Assembly (NCBI RefSeq): GCF_013823965.1
Contig: NZ_PNNA01000048.1
Span: forward strand, 1 to 64,000
Direction: 5' to 3'
From: Flavobacterium sp.
Lineage (GTDB): Bacteria > Bacteroidota > Bacteroidia > Flavobacteriales > Flavobacteriaceae
Length of the DNA: 64,000 nt
This document shows positions 1 through 8,372 of the stretch, one piece after another. The translations under genes were made by a program, and so were the position numbers. The stretch's first letter is position 1. The number at the start of each line of letters is the position of its first letter. The notes beneath the pieces are model-generated. The model did no database searches, was not told where the DNA came from, and worked only from the letters and a program-made list of their open reading frames with translations.

Positions 1-9
1 AAGATTTGT

Positions 10-2748
10 ATGAGGCTATCATTAGTTATCAAAAAAGAGAGCGTAGATTTGGAAAAACAAGTGAACAAATTAAATAATTTTTTAGTGTTACAAAAAAGCA
101 TAAAGATAGTCCTAAGCCTGTTAATTTTTGGAAGTTTTTCACAAGTTAAAGCCCAAGAAAGAGTTCCTTTTGATCAAGGAAAACCATACATCCTCGCCAA
201 TGTTGACGTTGTTGGAAAAATAAGTTTTAATTCTCAAACCGTGGTAACCTTTGCTGGTCTTGAAAAGGGGCAAGTAATCACTGTTCCTGGCGAAGAAATA
301 AGTAACGCCATAAAAAAATTAGGGAAACTGGGACTCTTTGACGAGATTTCATTTTATGTGAACCGAATTGAAATGGACAGCATTTACCTTGATTTGCACG
401 TTGAAGAATTGCCAAAATTAAATGACGTAAAACTCGTTGGTGTAAGTAAAAGCAAAATCGAAGGTTTAATAAAAGACAATGGCCTCACAAAAGGCAAAGT
501 GGTTAACGAAAATTTAATCACGACAACCAAAAATTACATCGAAAACAAATATAAAAAAGACGGCTTTTTCAATACCAAGGTCACCATAAATACCGTTATA
601 GACACAGCGCAAGTTAACCAAGTTAACATGGTTGTGAAAATTGACAAAGGAGCAAAGGTCAAAATTAAAAAAATTGATTTTATAGGAAACAAAGAATTGA
701 AAGACGAGTCATTGAGAGCCGCAATGAAAGACACAAAGCAAAAAAAATTACTGACCTTAAAAGCATCAAAATTCATCAAGGAAAAATACCAAGCTGACTT
801 AGTCAAAATGATTGATGCCTACAAGGAAAAAGGATATAGAGATGCCCGTATAATTTCAGATTCCGTTGCCTACAATCCGGATTTAAATGCCATAATGATT
901 AAAGTCAAAGTCGAAGAAGGAAACAAATACCGTTTTGGGAACATCAAATTCCTTGGAAATACCGTGTATTCTGACGAAGGACTTCTTGCAATGCTTGGCA
1001 TCAAAAAAGGAGATACTTACAACGGCGTTCTTCTTGAAAAAAGAATTGCAGACAAGTCAAAACCAGACGGTGAAGACATTACCAATTTATATCAAAACAA
1101 CGGTTATTTATTTTCCAACATAAATGCCGTAGAGACAAAAACGGCCAACGACTCCATCGATTTTGAAATTAGAATCACGGAAGGTCCAATTGCTTATTTC
1201 AACAAAATCACCGTTACAGGAAACGACAAAACAAATGACCACGTAATCTACCGAGAACTAAGAACCAAACCGGGAGAAAAATACAACAAAGAATTATTGA
1301 TAAGAACCATTCGTGAAATTGGGCAATTGGGATTTTTTGACCCAGAAAGCATCGAACCAAAATTTAAAAACGTTGATGCAGCTGCCGGAACTGTTGACAT
1401 AGAATATCCGTTGACCGAAAAAGGAGCTAGCCAAATAGAACTACAAGGTGGTTATGGCGGAGGTGGTTTTATAGGAACTTTAGGATTGTCATTCAATAAT
1501 TTCTCTGCGAGGAACTTGTTCAACAAAGAAGCTTACAAACCGCTTCCGATGGGTGATGGACAAAAAGTATCCTTGAGATTACAAGCCAGCACTTATTATA
1601 GAACCTATAGCGCTTCCTTTTCAGAGCCTTGGTTCGGAAAGCAAAAACCAGTACAACTTAGCACCTCGCTTTCGTATACAAGCCAATTTTACAATAATTT
1701 CCAAACACAAAAAGTAGATAAAAGTAAAAGTTTTAACATTTTAACTTTATCCGTTGGAATTTACAAAAGGCTTACCGTACCTGATGATTTTTTCGGATTG
1801 TCTCAAACCATAAGTTACCAACATTATGATTTGCATAATTACAATACCGGTTTATTTACATTTGGAAATGGAGCATCAAGAAACTTGGCTTACACCATAG
1901 GATTATCAAGAAGCAACAAAGGTGTCAATCCAATATTCCCAATTTATGGAGCAGAGTTTAGTTTAGTAGGTAAATTCACGCTTCCTTACTCTTTGTTTAA
2001 CGGAATCGATTATGCCAAATTAGGCGATAAAGAAGAATACAAAATGAAAGCCACTGCAGATGCCACACAAGCAGATGCAAACGGACAAATGATCAAAATA
2101 GGAGACTATCTTGATTCCCAAGGAAACAAAGCAAACACTTATCAAGATGCAGTAGCAGATCCGGCAAAAGTGGACCAAAAGAAATACAATTGGTTAGAAT
2201 ATTACAAAATAAAGTTCAAAGCGGATTGGTATACAAAAGTTTATGGTAAATTAGTACTCCGTTCTTTGGTGGAATATGGTTTCTTGGGAGCTTACAATCA
2301 AGACAGGGGAATAATCCCTTTTGAAAGATACTTTTTAGGAGGAGACGGAATGGCCAATTATTCCATGGACGGTAGAGAAACAATAGCACTTAGAGGATAT
2401 CCAAACAGTTCATTGACTCCAGTCAACAAGTATGGAGAGCCAATTGGAGCAACAATTTACAACAAATATTCATTAGAATTGCGTTATCCTATAACCTTGA
2501 AAGCGTCGGCATCCATATATGCACTCACCTTTTTGGAAGCAGGTTCGTCATTTGATACCTTCCAAAATTACAATCCGTTTGCATTAAGCCGTTCGGCAGG
2601 TCTTGGATTAAGAGTATTTATGCCAGCATTTGGATTATTAGGAATTGATTTTGGTTACGGATTTGATGGATTGCCACAAGCTAACGGAACATTAGGGTCT
2701 ACGGCTCACGGATGGGAGACACACTTTATCATTGGTCAACAATTTTAA
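10..2748 (+). CDS. bamA: BamA, outer-membrane protein assembly factor (Omp85 family)
   Basis: Central component of the machine that folds and inserts beta-barrel proteins into the outer membrane. At 912 residues it has an N-terminal signal segment ending near AQE (about residues 34-50), then repeated POTRA-type modules over about residues 55-440 (repeats of the form 'I..V.I.GN....D..L...' and 'G..Y'), and a C-terminal beta-barrel from about 490 ending in an aromatic residue (...GQQF). The barrel has family features such as FLGGDGMANYSMDGRE and LRGY. The first ATG gives a long pre-signal stretch, so a GTG at 61 (VNKLNNF) is an alternative start. Two Skp-type chaperone genes follow within 60 bases, the usual Bacteroidota arrangement. 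The upstream end may overlap a gene outside the window. Confidence 0.95.
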   Translation: MRLSLVIKKESVDLEKQVNKLNNFLVLQKSIKIVLSLLIFGSFSQVKAQERVPFDQGKPYILANVDVVGKISFNSQTVVTFAGLEKGQVITVPGEEISNAIKKLGKLGLFDEISFYVNRIEMDSIYLDLHVEELPKLNDVKLVGVSKSKIEGLIKDNGLTKGKVVNENLITTTKNYIENKYKKDGFFNTKVTINTVIDTAQVNQVNMVVKIDKGAKVKIKKIDFIGNKELKDESLRAAMKDTKQKKLLTLKASKFIKEKYQADLVKMIDAYKEKGYRDARIISDSVAYNPDLNAIMIKVKVEEGNKYRFGNIKFLGNTVYSDEGLLAMLGIKKGDTYNGVLLEKRIADKSKPDGEDITNLYQNNGYLFSNINAVETKTANDSIDFEIRITEGPIAYFNKITVTGNDKTNDHVIYRELRTKPGEKYNKELLIRTIREIGQLGFFDPESIEPKFKNVDAAAGTVDIEYPLTEKGASQIELQGGYGGGGFIGTLGLSFNNFSARNLFNKEAYKPLPMGDGQKVSLRLQASTYYRTYSASFSEPWFGKQKPVQLSTSLSYTSQFYNNFQTQKVDKSKSFNILTLSVGIYKRLTVPDDFFGLSQTISYQHYDLHNYNTGLFTFGNGASRNLAYTIGLSRSNKGVNPIFPIYGAEFSLVGKFTLPYSLFNGIDYAKLGDKEEYKMKATADATQADANGQMIKIGDYLDSQGNKANTYQDAVADPAKVDQKKYNWLEYYKIKFKADWYTKVYGKLVLRSLVEYGFLGAYNQDRGIIPFERYFLGGDGMANYSMDGRETIALRGYPNSSLTPVNKYGEPIGATIYNKYSLELRYPITLKASASIYALTFLEAGSSFDTFQNYNPFALSRSAGLGLRVFMPAFGLLGIDFGYGFDGLPQANGTLGSTAHGWETHFIIGQQF

Positions 2749-2783
2749 AAAATTAAAATAAATTTTTCTAATACAGCATAGTT

Positions 2784-4250
2784 ATGAGAAAACAATTTTT
2801 ATTTATTTTTTTAGTCATGATTGTATCAAATACAGTCCAGGCACAGACTAGGGGAACTAAAGTAGGCTTTATTGACATGGAATACATTTTGCAAAATGTG
2901 CCCGATTATACCGAAGCCCAAAACCAATTAGAACAAAAAGCCCAAAAATGGAAACAAGAAATTGAAGCCAAAAAAATTGAAATCAACAAACTAAAAGAAG
3001 CTTTAAAAGCAGAAAAAGCTTTATTAACAAAAGGGCTTATCGAAGAAAGAACTGCCGAAATCACGTTTCTTGAAAACGAAATGCTGGACTACCAGCAAAA
3101 AAGATTTGGTCCTAATGGCGATTTAATGTCCCAAAAAGCCGGTTTGACAAAACCAATACAAGACCAAGTATTTACAGCCGTACAAGATATCGCCGAAGCC
3201 AAAAAATATGATTTTATTTTTGACAAAACTTCGGATTTAACCATGCTATTTGCAGCCAAAAAATTTGACATCAGCGATCAAATTATTCGCGTTTTAAATC
3301 GAACTGAAAAAAGAGGACAGCTAACAAAAAAACAACTCAAAGAGGAAGAAGCAAAAGAAATCCAAGAAGATGCACTTGATGAAAATCCAGCTTTATCAGA
3401 CAGACAAAAAGCATTGGACGCCAAAAAAGCGGCACGAGATAAAGCCATTGCCGATAGAGTACAATTGCAGGAAGAAAGAAAAAAAGCAGCCGAAGATAAA
3501 AGATTACAAATCATAGCCGACAGAGAAGCCAAAAAATCTGGTGCAACTCCAGCATCTTCAAAAACTGCCGCACCTATTAGTGGCAATGAAATAGAAAAAG
3601 AAGCCACAAAAAATGCCGCAGCCGAGGCAAGACAAAAACAACTGGACGAAAGAGCATCAATCCTCGAAGCCCGTAAAAAAGCAGTTGAAGACAACAAAAA
3701 AGCCCAAGAAGAAAAAAGAAAACAAATAATAGCCGATAGAGAAGCTAAAAAAACAACTGCAGTTCCTGCAACTGAAAAAACAGCCACAGCCAACCCAGCT
3801 GGCAACAATGCAGAAAAAGAAGCTGCAAAAACTGCCGCTGAAGAAGCAAAACAAAAACAAATCGACGCAAGGGCAAAAACATTGGAAGATCGCAAAAAAT
3901 TGGCCGATGAAAACAAGAAAGCACTTGAACTAAAAAGAAAACAAGCACTAGAAGAAAAAGAAGCCAAAAAAACTGGCACGATTTCTGAAAGCACAACAAA
4001 AGAAGTAGAAAAAACAAAAGACACTGTTGCTACTCCCACTAAAGAAACATCAAAAACTGCCGCAGAAGAGGTAAAACAAAAACAAGCAGAAGCCAGGGCC
4101 AAAACATTGGAGGAACGCAAAAAAGTGATTGAAGACCGTAAAAAAGCATTGGAAGAAAAAAGATTAAAAATTATTGAAGAAAGAGAAGCCGCCAAAAAAG
4201 CGAATCAGGAAAAATTAAAATTAACAAAAGAGAATACAAACAATAATTAA
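2784..4250 (+). CDS. OmpH/Skp-family periplasmic chaperone with long charged C-terminal repeat region
   Basis: A 488-residue protein with a signal peptide (about residues 1-20, ...VQAQT) and an OmpH/Skp domain (about 25-175, starting KVGFIDMEYILQ). The C-terminal extension of about 310 residues is rich in Lys, Glu and Ala. It contains four units of about 45-50 residues, each carrying variants of QKQ..AR...LE.RKK...D.KKA.EEKR..II.EREAKK, separated by Thr/Ala/Pro-rich linkers, and is almost certainly helical or coiled coil. Skp holds unfolded outer-membrane proteins in the periplasm, which fits the position 35 bases after bamA. Ordinary family members are about 160-200 residues, so the extension is an addition whose role cannot be told from sequence. 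The long open frame on the opposite strand (3278-4195) reflects this biased composition. Confidence 0.9.
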   Translation: MRKQFLFIFLVMIVSNTVQAQTRGTKVGFIDMEYILQNVPDYTEAQNQLEQKAQKWKQEIEAKKIEINKLKEALKAEKALLTKGLIEERTAEITFLENEMLDYQQKRFGPNGDLMSQKAGLTKPIQDQVFTAVQDIAEAKKYDFIFDKTSDLTMLFAAKKFDISDQIIRVLNRTEKRGQLTKKQLKEEEAKEIQEDALDENPALSDRQKALDAKKAARDKAIADRVQLQEERKKAAEDKRLQIIADREAKKSGATPASSKTAAPISGNEIEKEATKNAAAEARQKQLDERASILEARKKAVEDNKKAQEEKRKQIIADREAKKTTAVPATEKTATANPAGNNAEKEAAKTAAEEAKQKQIDARAKTLEDRKKLADENKKALELKRKQALEEKEAKKTGTISESTTKEVEKTKDTVATPTKETSKTAAEEVKQKQAEARAKTLEERKKVIEDRKKALEEKRLKIIEEREAAKKANQEKLKLTKENTNNN

Positions 4251-4270
4251 TTACTAAATATTTTAAAACG

Positions 4271-4771
4271 ATGAAACAAATCAAAACTTTACTAATTGCT
4301 GCAATACTAGTTTTAGGAGCCAGCCAGACTATTAACGCACAAGCAAAAACAGCTCATGTTGATGTAAGTGAAATTATGACAAAAATGCCTGCCATGCTGG
4401 ATGCTCAAAAACAATTGGAGAAATTGAGCGCCACTTACGATGCTGAGTACAAAAAAATGGCTGATGAATTTTCAACAAAATTAAAAAAATACGATGCGGA
4501 ATCTGCAACTGTAACTGAGGCTGTAAATGCTGAACGTCAAAAAGAAGTTCAAGACATGCAAAAAAGAATCCAAGATTACGGTCAAAATGCCCAAAAAGAA
4601 TTGCAACAAAAACAAGAAGATATCACTAAACCTATTTACGAAAAAGTAAGAACTTCTATCCAAAAAGTGGGTAAAGCAAAAGGGTTTCAATACGTTCTTG
4701 ATGGTTCAACACTTTTATTGGCTGACGGTCCAAACTTGACTGCTGACGTGAAAAAAGATTTAGGTTTCTAA
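4271..4771 (+). CDS. OmpH/Skp-family periplasmic chaperone
   Basis: A 166-residue protein of normal Skp length. The signal peptide covers about residues 1-23 (...TINAQA), followed by a short beta-strand start (KTAHVDVSEIM), a long Lys/Gln/Glu-rich helical hairpin (about 50-125) and a C-terminal return strand (GFQYVLDGSTLLL). It should act with BamA as a holdase for outer-membrane proteins. It begins 20 bases after the longer paralogue and is the last gene before a rho-independent-type terminator, so bamA and the two skp genes look like one transcript. It is not trimmed or broken. Confidence 0.93.
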   Translation: MKQIKTLLIAAILVLGASQTINAQAKTAHVDVSEIMTKMPAMLDAQKQLEKLSATYDAEYKKMADEFSTKLKKYDAESATVTEAVNAERQKEVQDMQKRIQDYGQNAQKELQQKQEDITKPIYEKVRTSIQKVGKAKGFQYVLDGSTLLLADGPNLTADVKKDLGF

Positions 4772-4792
4772 AAAAAACTTACTCAAATTAAA

Positions 4793-4830
4793 AAACCGTT
4801 CAACCAAAATTTGGATTGAGCGGTTTTTTT
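4793..4830 (+). terminator. Rho-independent-type terminator after the bamA-skp-skp operon
   Basis: The inverted repeat ACCGTTCAA / TTGAGCGGT (one G-T pair) encloses the self-complementary CCAAAATTTGG and is followed by seven T on the + strand. It lies 22 bases after the skp stop codon and before the murI promoter. Confidence 0.8.
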
Positions 4831-4860
4831 ATGCCTTTAATTTTTAGGAAATTTAATGTG

Positions 4861-4881
4861 TAGCAACTAACTTTGTTGCTA
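4861..4881 (+). promoter_or_regulatory. murI -7 promoter element inside a perfect inverted repeat
   Basis: TAACTTTG at 4868-4875 fits the Bacteroidota -7 consensus TAnnTTTG. It is flanked by TAGCAAC (4861-4867) and GTTGCTA (4875-4881), a perfect 7-bp inverted repeat with a 7-bp spacer whose last base is the A of the murI ATG. No clear -33 TTG was found. With the usual few-base distance from -7 to the transcription start, the message would begin at or next to the start codon. Confidence 0.5.
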
Positions 4882-5657
4882 TGGAGAACAATAAACCTAT
4901 CGGAATTTTTGACTCGGGAATTGGAGGAACTTCCATTTGGGCGGCAATTCACCAGTTACTTCCCAACGAAAAAACCATCTATTTGGCCGACAGCAAAAAC
5001 GCTCCCTACGGCCAGAAATCAAAAGCCGAAATCATCGCATTGAGCATAAAAAATGTGGAACTGTTGCTCAAAATGGATTGCAAATTAATCGTGGTAGCCT
5101 GCAATACAGCCACCACAAATGCAATTCAAGAATTGAGAGCGAAATATAACGTTCCTTTCATTGGCATAGAACCAGCCATCAAACCGGCTGCTACAAATTC
5201 GAAAACACAAACCATAGGAATTTTGGCCACTCAAGGCACCCTAAATAGCGAACTTTTTCATAAAACCACCGAGAAGTTCCAAGACACCAAAATCATTGAA
5301 CAAGTAGGCCATGGATTGGTACAACTCATCGAAAGCGGCAACATCAATTCACCTGAAATGACACAACTGCTCCACTCCTATCTCGACCCGATGATTGAGG
5401 CCAATATTGATTACCTGGTTTTGGGTTGCAGCCATTATCCGTATTTGATTCCACAAATTAAAAAAATACTTCCTGCCAGTATCCAAATTATTGATTCCGG
5501 TGAAGCAGTGGCCAAACAAACACGAAATGTGTTGCAAGAAAAAGCGGGATTTGCAACCAATGAAAAAAGCGAAGCGCTATTCTACACCAATTCCAATCCA
5601 AAAGTGCTTTCGGAAATCCTGGGAAATAAATATAAAATTTTAGAAAAAGATTTCTAA
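4881..5657 (+). CDS. murI: Glutamate racemase
   Basis: Converts L-glutamate to D-glutamate for peptidoglycan. The 258-residue protein has the N-terminal IGIFDSGIGG motif (Asp11, Ser12) and both catalytic cysteines in their family contexts: VVACNTATTNA (Cys74) and LGCSHYPYL (Cys183). Length is normal. The start is fixed by the conserved N-terminus (MENNKPIGIFDSG). A -7-like element lies only 5 bases before the ATG, so the mRNA may have little or no leader. It follows the bamA operon terminator and converges with the next gene on the opposite strand (9-base gap). Confidence 0.96.
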   Translation: MENNKPIGIFDSGIGGTSIWAAIHQLLPNEKTIYLADSKNAPYGQKSKAEIIALSIKNVELLLKMDCKLIVVACNTATTNAIQELRAKYNVPFIGIEPAIKPAATNSKTQTIGILATQGTLNSELFHKTTEKFQDTKIIEQVGHGLVQLIESGNINSPEMTQLLHSYLDPMIEANIDYLVLGCSHYPYLIPQIKKILPASIQIIDSGEAVAKQTRNVLQEKAGFATNEKSEALFYTNSNPKVLSEILGNKYKILEKDF

Positions 5658-5666
5658 GGAATTGAA

Positions 5667-6185
5667 TTATTCCTCCTCTTTGTACCAACCGGAATACATC
5701 ACGTAATTATTTGCAATACGAGCCACCTCGCCGGCAAAATCAGATTGATTAATTTCCTTTACCTTCTTTGCGGGAACTCCAGCATAAATACTGCCCGATT
5801 CCACAACCGTGTTTTGGGTAATTACGGCTCCAGCAGCAATTATGGAATTGCTACCAACAATACAATTATCCATAATAATGGCTCCCATCCCTACCAATAC
5901 GTTATCCTGAATGGTACAACCGTGCACAATTGCATTATGGCCAATAGAAACATTGTTGCCAATAATTGTGGGATGTTTTTGATACGTGCAATGGATAATG
6001 GCTCCGTCTTGAATATTTACTTTGTTTCCAATGGTAATAAAATTTACATCACCTCTCACAACCGCATTAAACCATACACTGCAGGAATGACCGAAAGAAA
6101 CTTCGCCAATAACGGTTGCATTTTCGGCCAAGTAACAATCTTCCGGTATGGAAGGCGTTTTTCCGTTTAGAGATTTTATCAACAT
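5667..6185 (-). CDS. Gamma carbonic anhydrase family protein (left-handed beta-helix)
   Basis: A 172-residue hexapeptide-repeat protein of the YrdA/PaaY type. Residues about 10-150 show the [LIV]-G-x4 periodicity of a left-handed beta-helix (VNIQDGAII, IGNNVSIGHNAIVHGC, VGMGAIIMDNC). The three histidines expected for a trimer-interface metal site are present in IIHC and IGHNAIVHGC. Family members are carbonic anhydrase-like metalloproteins, but many lack proven activity, so only the fold and probable metal binding are secure. It sits 28 bases downstream of a PorP/SprF gene on the same strand and may share its transcript, without obvious functional connection. Confidence 0.88.
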   Translation of the reverse strand: MLIKSLNGKTPSIPEDCYLAENATVIGEVSFGHSCSVWFNAVVRGDVNFITIGNKVNIQDGAIIHCTYQKHPTIIGNNVSIGHNAIVHGCTIQDNVLVGMGAIIMDNCIVGSNSIIAAGAVITQNTVVESGSIYAGVPAKKVKEINQSDFAGEVARIANNYVMYSGWYKEEE

Positions 6186-6213
6186 TTTAGGAAATTTTTC
6201 TAGATAATTCGAA

Positions 6214-7212
6214 TTAATTAATGGCAGGACAATTACACTCGTAACGCTCTTTTTTGCAGAATAAATCGATTCCCAATGTTATTTGATGAAAGCCACCAGT
6301 ATCAAAATTTACTGGACCTGAAAGATGCGAATACGTGTAAGCAAACATGAATTTATCAAAATTCACACCAATAATCGGCGTTATGTATTGCAACTTTTGG
6401 GAAGAAATTCCGCTACCGCTTAAATATTCGGCGCCATCAAAACTTCTGCGATACGATAAAGCACCCCAAAGTTTTCCAAAATCAAAGTTCTTGTAAGCCT
6501 TCATATTGATGTCGATGGATTTTTCCTTGGTCTTGTCTACCATTTGGAATAAAATAGAAGGTTCCCATAAAATTCTGTCCCTATCACCAAAAACATAACC
6601 TGCACTCAACAAATATTTTCTCAAATTGTCACTTTCATATTCCGTATAAATTTCTCTTCTAGTTTCAATCGCATTCTTGACCGTTCCATGTACATAAAAA
6701 TCCAAATAATTATAGGAAGCACCAATGTCTAAATTAAAATAAGCATCTTTTTGAACAATGGTTCCATTAATAATTGGATCAAAATCCCCTGATTGCAAAA
6801 ACTCGGTTTCATCCAGTTCACTCTGAAAAAAATCGGCGCTAATACCAAAAGACAATTGATTCAAATCAATTTCATCCCTTGAAAACATAAGATGATGTGC
6901 ATAAGTCAACTTCATTCCTTTCTGGGAATGATAGCCATTTTTATCATTAAAAAGAATTACCCCCACTCCAGATCTTTCTCCCACTCTTCCGTTGTAACTC
7001 AATGTTTGAAGTGCAGGCGCATCGGTTTGATCAAACCACTGTTTTCGTGCAGTAAGCCTAATTTTGTCACAATTGGCGGCACCAGCCATTGAAGGGTGAA
7101 TCAAATAATAATTATCTGACAAATAATCTGAATAAACCGCAATTCCTTCTTGTGAAAAAGAATATGAGCTGACCAGGAAAAGAGCTAAGAAAAACTTGAT
7201 TTTATGATACAT
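6214..7212 (-). CDS. PorP/SprF-family type IX secretion membrane protein
   Basis: A 332-residue outer-membrane protein. The signal peptide is about residues 1-20 (...SYSFSQ), followed by the family's opening NYYLIHPSMAGAANCDKIRLTARKQW region and alternating beta strands to the C-terminus. PorP/SprF proteins are T9SS accessory outer-membrane proteins that partner secreted adhesins, especially those with type B C-terminal domains. This copy has no adhesin or OmpA neighbour, unlike the copy at 44357-45286, so it is an orphan paralogue. The C-terminus is cysteine-rich (FCKKERYECNCPAIN). It is divergently transcribed from the nfu gene across a 164-base promoter region. Confidence 0.88.
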   Translation of the reverse strand: MYHKIKFFLALFLVSSYSFSQEGIAVYSDYLSDNYYLIHPSMAGAANCDKIRLTARKQWFDQTDAPALQTLSYNGRVGERSGVGVILFNDKNGYHSQKGMKLTYAHHLMFSRDEIDLNQLSFGISADFFQSELDETEFLQSGDFDPIINGTIVQKDAYFNLDIGASYNYLDFYVHGTVKNAIETRREIYTEYESDNLRKYLLSAGYVFGDRDRILWEPSILFQMVDKTKEKSIDINMKAYKNFDFGKLWGALSYRRSFDGAEYLSGSGISSQKLQYITPIIGVNFDKFMFAYTYSHLSGPVNFDTGGFHQITLGIDLFCKKERYECNCPAIN

Positions 7213-7318
7213 TCAAATATGTTATAAGCATGGAACTTTGACATCAATTAAAACAACGTAAAAAGAGAATAAATATTCGATTAAAACGACATTAAAGTTA
7301 ATTTATTCTTTAAAAAAT

Positions 7319-7326
7319 CAAATATA
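7319..7326 (-). promoter_or_regulatory. Possible -7 element for the orphan porP/sprF gene
   Basis: TATATTTG on the - strand matches TAnnTTTG about 107 bases before the start codon. No convincing -33 TTG lies at the right spacing. Such AT-rich matches occur by chance, so this is only a candidate. Confidence 0.3.
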
Positions 7327-7350
7327 GTTATTAGTAGAAAATAACTTCGT

Positions 7351-7358
7351 TAAATTTG
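7351..7358 (+). promoter_or_regulatory. -7 promoter element of the nfu gene
   Basis: TAAATTTG matches TAnnTTTG, 19 bases before the ATG at 7377, a sensible spacing for a short leader. The leader is A-rich (AAAAAATTAAAGAAACC) with no Shine-Dalgarno, typical for this phylum. No clear -33 TTG is seen. Confidence 0.5.
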
Positions 7359-7376
7359 TAAAAAATTAAAGAAACC

Positions 7377-8276
7377 ATGTCAAAAATAACAATAAAAGAA
7401 ACACAAAACCCAACTATCCTAAAATTTGAATTCGAAGATTTTATTACCCAAAACGAAAGTTTCGAGTATAAAAATATTGACGAAACCAAGAATTCTCCAT
7501 TGGCGCAACAATTATTCTATTTGCCGTTCGTAAAAACCATTTACATTTCGGGGAATTTCATCGCCATCGAAAGATTCAGCATCGTGGAATGGGAAGACGT
7601 GAAAGATGCCGTAGCGGAACAAATCGAATTATTTGTGGCCAAAGGCGGAATAATCATCACGCCATCTGAAAACAAAACACAAAAACAACCGATTACCGTT
7701 TACGGCGAAACGACTCCAAATCCGGCAGCACAGAAATTTGTGGTAAGCAGAATGTTGACCAAAACTCCGGTTGAATTCAAGAACATAGACGAAGCCAAAG
7801 CATCTCCATTGGCACAAGAATTATTCAAATTTCCTTTCGTGAAAGAAATTTTCATCGACGAAAATTACATTTCGGTGACCAAATATGAAATCAGCGATTG
7901 GCAGGAAATCACTTTGGAATTGAGAACTTTCATCAAACAATACATCGAAAACGGAGGAACCGTTCTTGACGAAAGCTTGATTGTTGCCAAAGCCGAACAA
8001 GAAAAAACAAAAAATCAAGAGTTTGACAATCTAGATGTTACTTCACAGCAAATCATCAACATATTGGAAGAATACGTGAAACCTGCCGTTCAGGCCGATG
8101 GTGGAAATATTGCTTTTGAATCGTATGACGAAGCCACCAAAACGGCAAAAGTAATCCTTCAAGGAGCTTGTAGCGGTTGTCCTTCCTCAACTTTTACCCT
8201 GAAAAGCGGTATCGAAAATATGCTAAAAAGTATGCTCAACGACGAAGCCATCACGGTAGAAGCAGTAAATGCTTAA
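7377..8276 (+). CDS. NifU-like Fe-S scaffold/carrier with two Nfu N-terminal domains
   Basis: A 299-residue protein made of two tandem Nfu_N-type domains (about residues 1-95 and 105-195) and a C-terminal NifU domain (about 220-297). The N-domains are clearly duplicated: both contain E(Y/F)KNIDE.K.SPLAQ(Q/E)LF..PFVK.I(Y/F)I and a final W(E/Q) stretch. The NifU domain carries the cluster-binding CxxC (Cys265-Ser-Gly-Cys268) within GACSGCPSST. It should carry and deliver 4Fe-4S clusters to client proteins in the cytoplasm. It is followed by a DUF255 gene, but about 95 bases of heptamer-like repeat sequence separate them. Confidence 0.92.
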   Translation: MSKITIKETQNPTILKFEFEDFITQNESFEYKNIDETKNSPLAQQLFYLPFVKTIYISGNFIAIERFSIVEWEDVKDAVAEQIELFVAKGGIIITPSENKTQKQPITVYGETTPNPAAQKFVVSRMLTKTPVEFKNIDEAKASPLAQELFKFPFVKEIFIDENYISVTKYEISDWQEITLELRTFIKQYIENGGTVLDESLIVAKAEQEKTKNQEFDNLDVTSQQIINILEEYVKPAVQADGGNIAFESYDEATKTAKVILQGACSGCPSSTFTLKSGIENMLKSMLNDEAITVEAVNA

Positions 8277-8285
8277 TTAAGTATC

Positions 8286-8333
8286 CAGTTTTCAGTCGCA
8301 GTATTCAGTAAGCTGCGACTAAAACTGCGACTG
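8286..8333. repeat. CAGT-periodic short repeat with inverted repeat
   Basis: CAGT recurs at 8286, 8293, 8299 and 8306 (spacings 7, 6 and 7). A perfect 9-bp inverted repeat, CAGTCGCAG (8293-8301) with CTGCGACTG (8325-8333), encloses another CTGCGACT copy at 8313. It fills the gap between nfu and the DUF255 gene. Similar 7-bp periodic tracts occur at 20955-21035 and 62423-62457. Confidence 0.7.
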
Positions 8334-8372
8334 ATTTGAGTGCTAACAAACAGGCGAAGCAAAACTAAAAAA

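Noticed and set aside
3278..4195. 305-residue open frame opposite the skp repeat region
   Set aside because: It is the mirror of Lys/Glu/Ala-rich codons, reads as Ser/Phe/Ala-rich low complexity and has no independent features. The + strand protein has a signal peptide and a family match.
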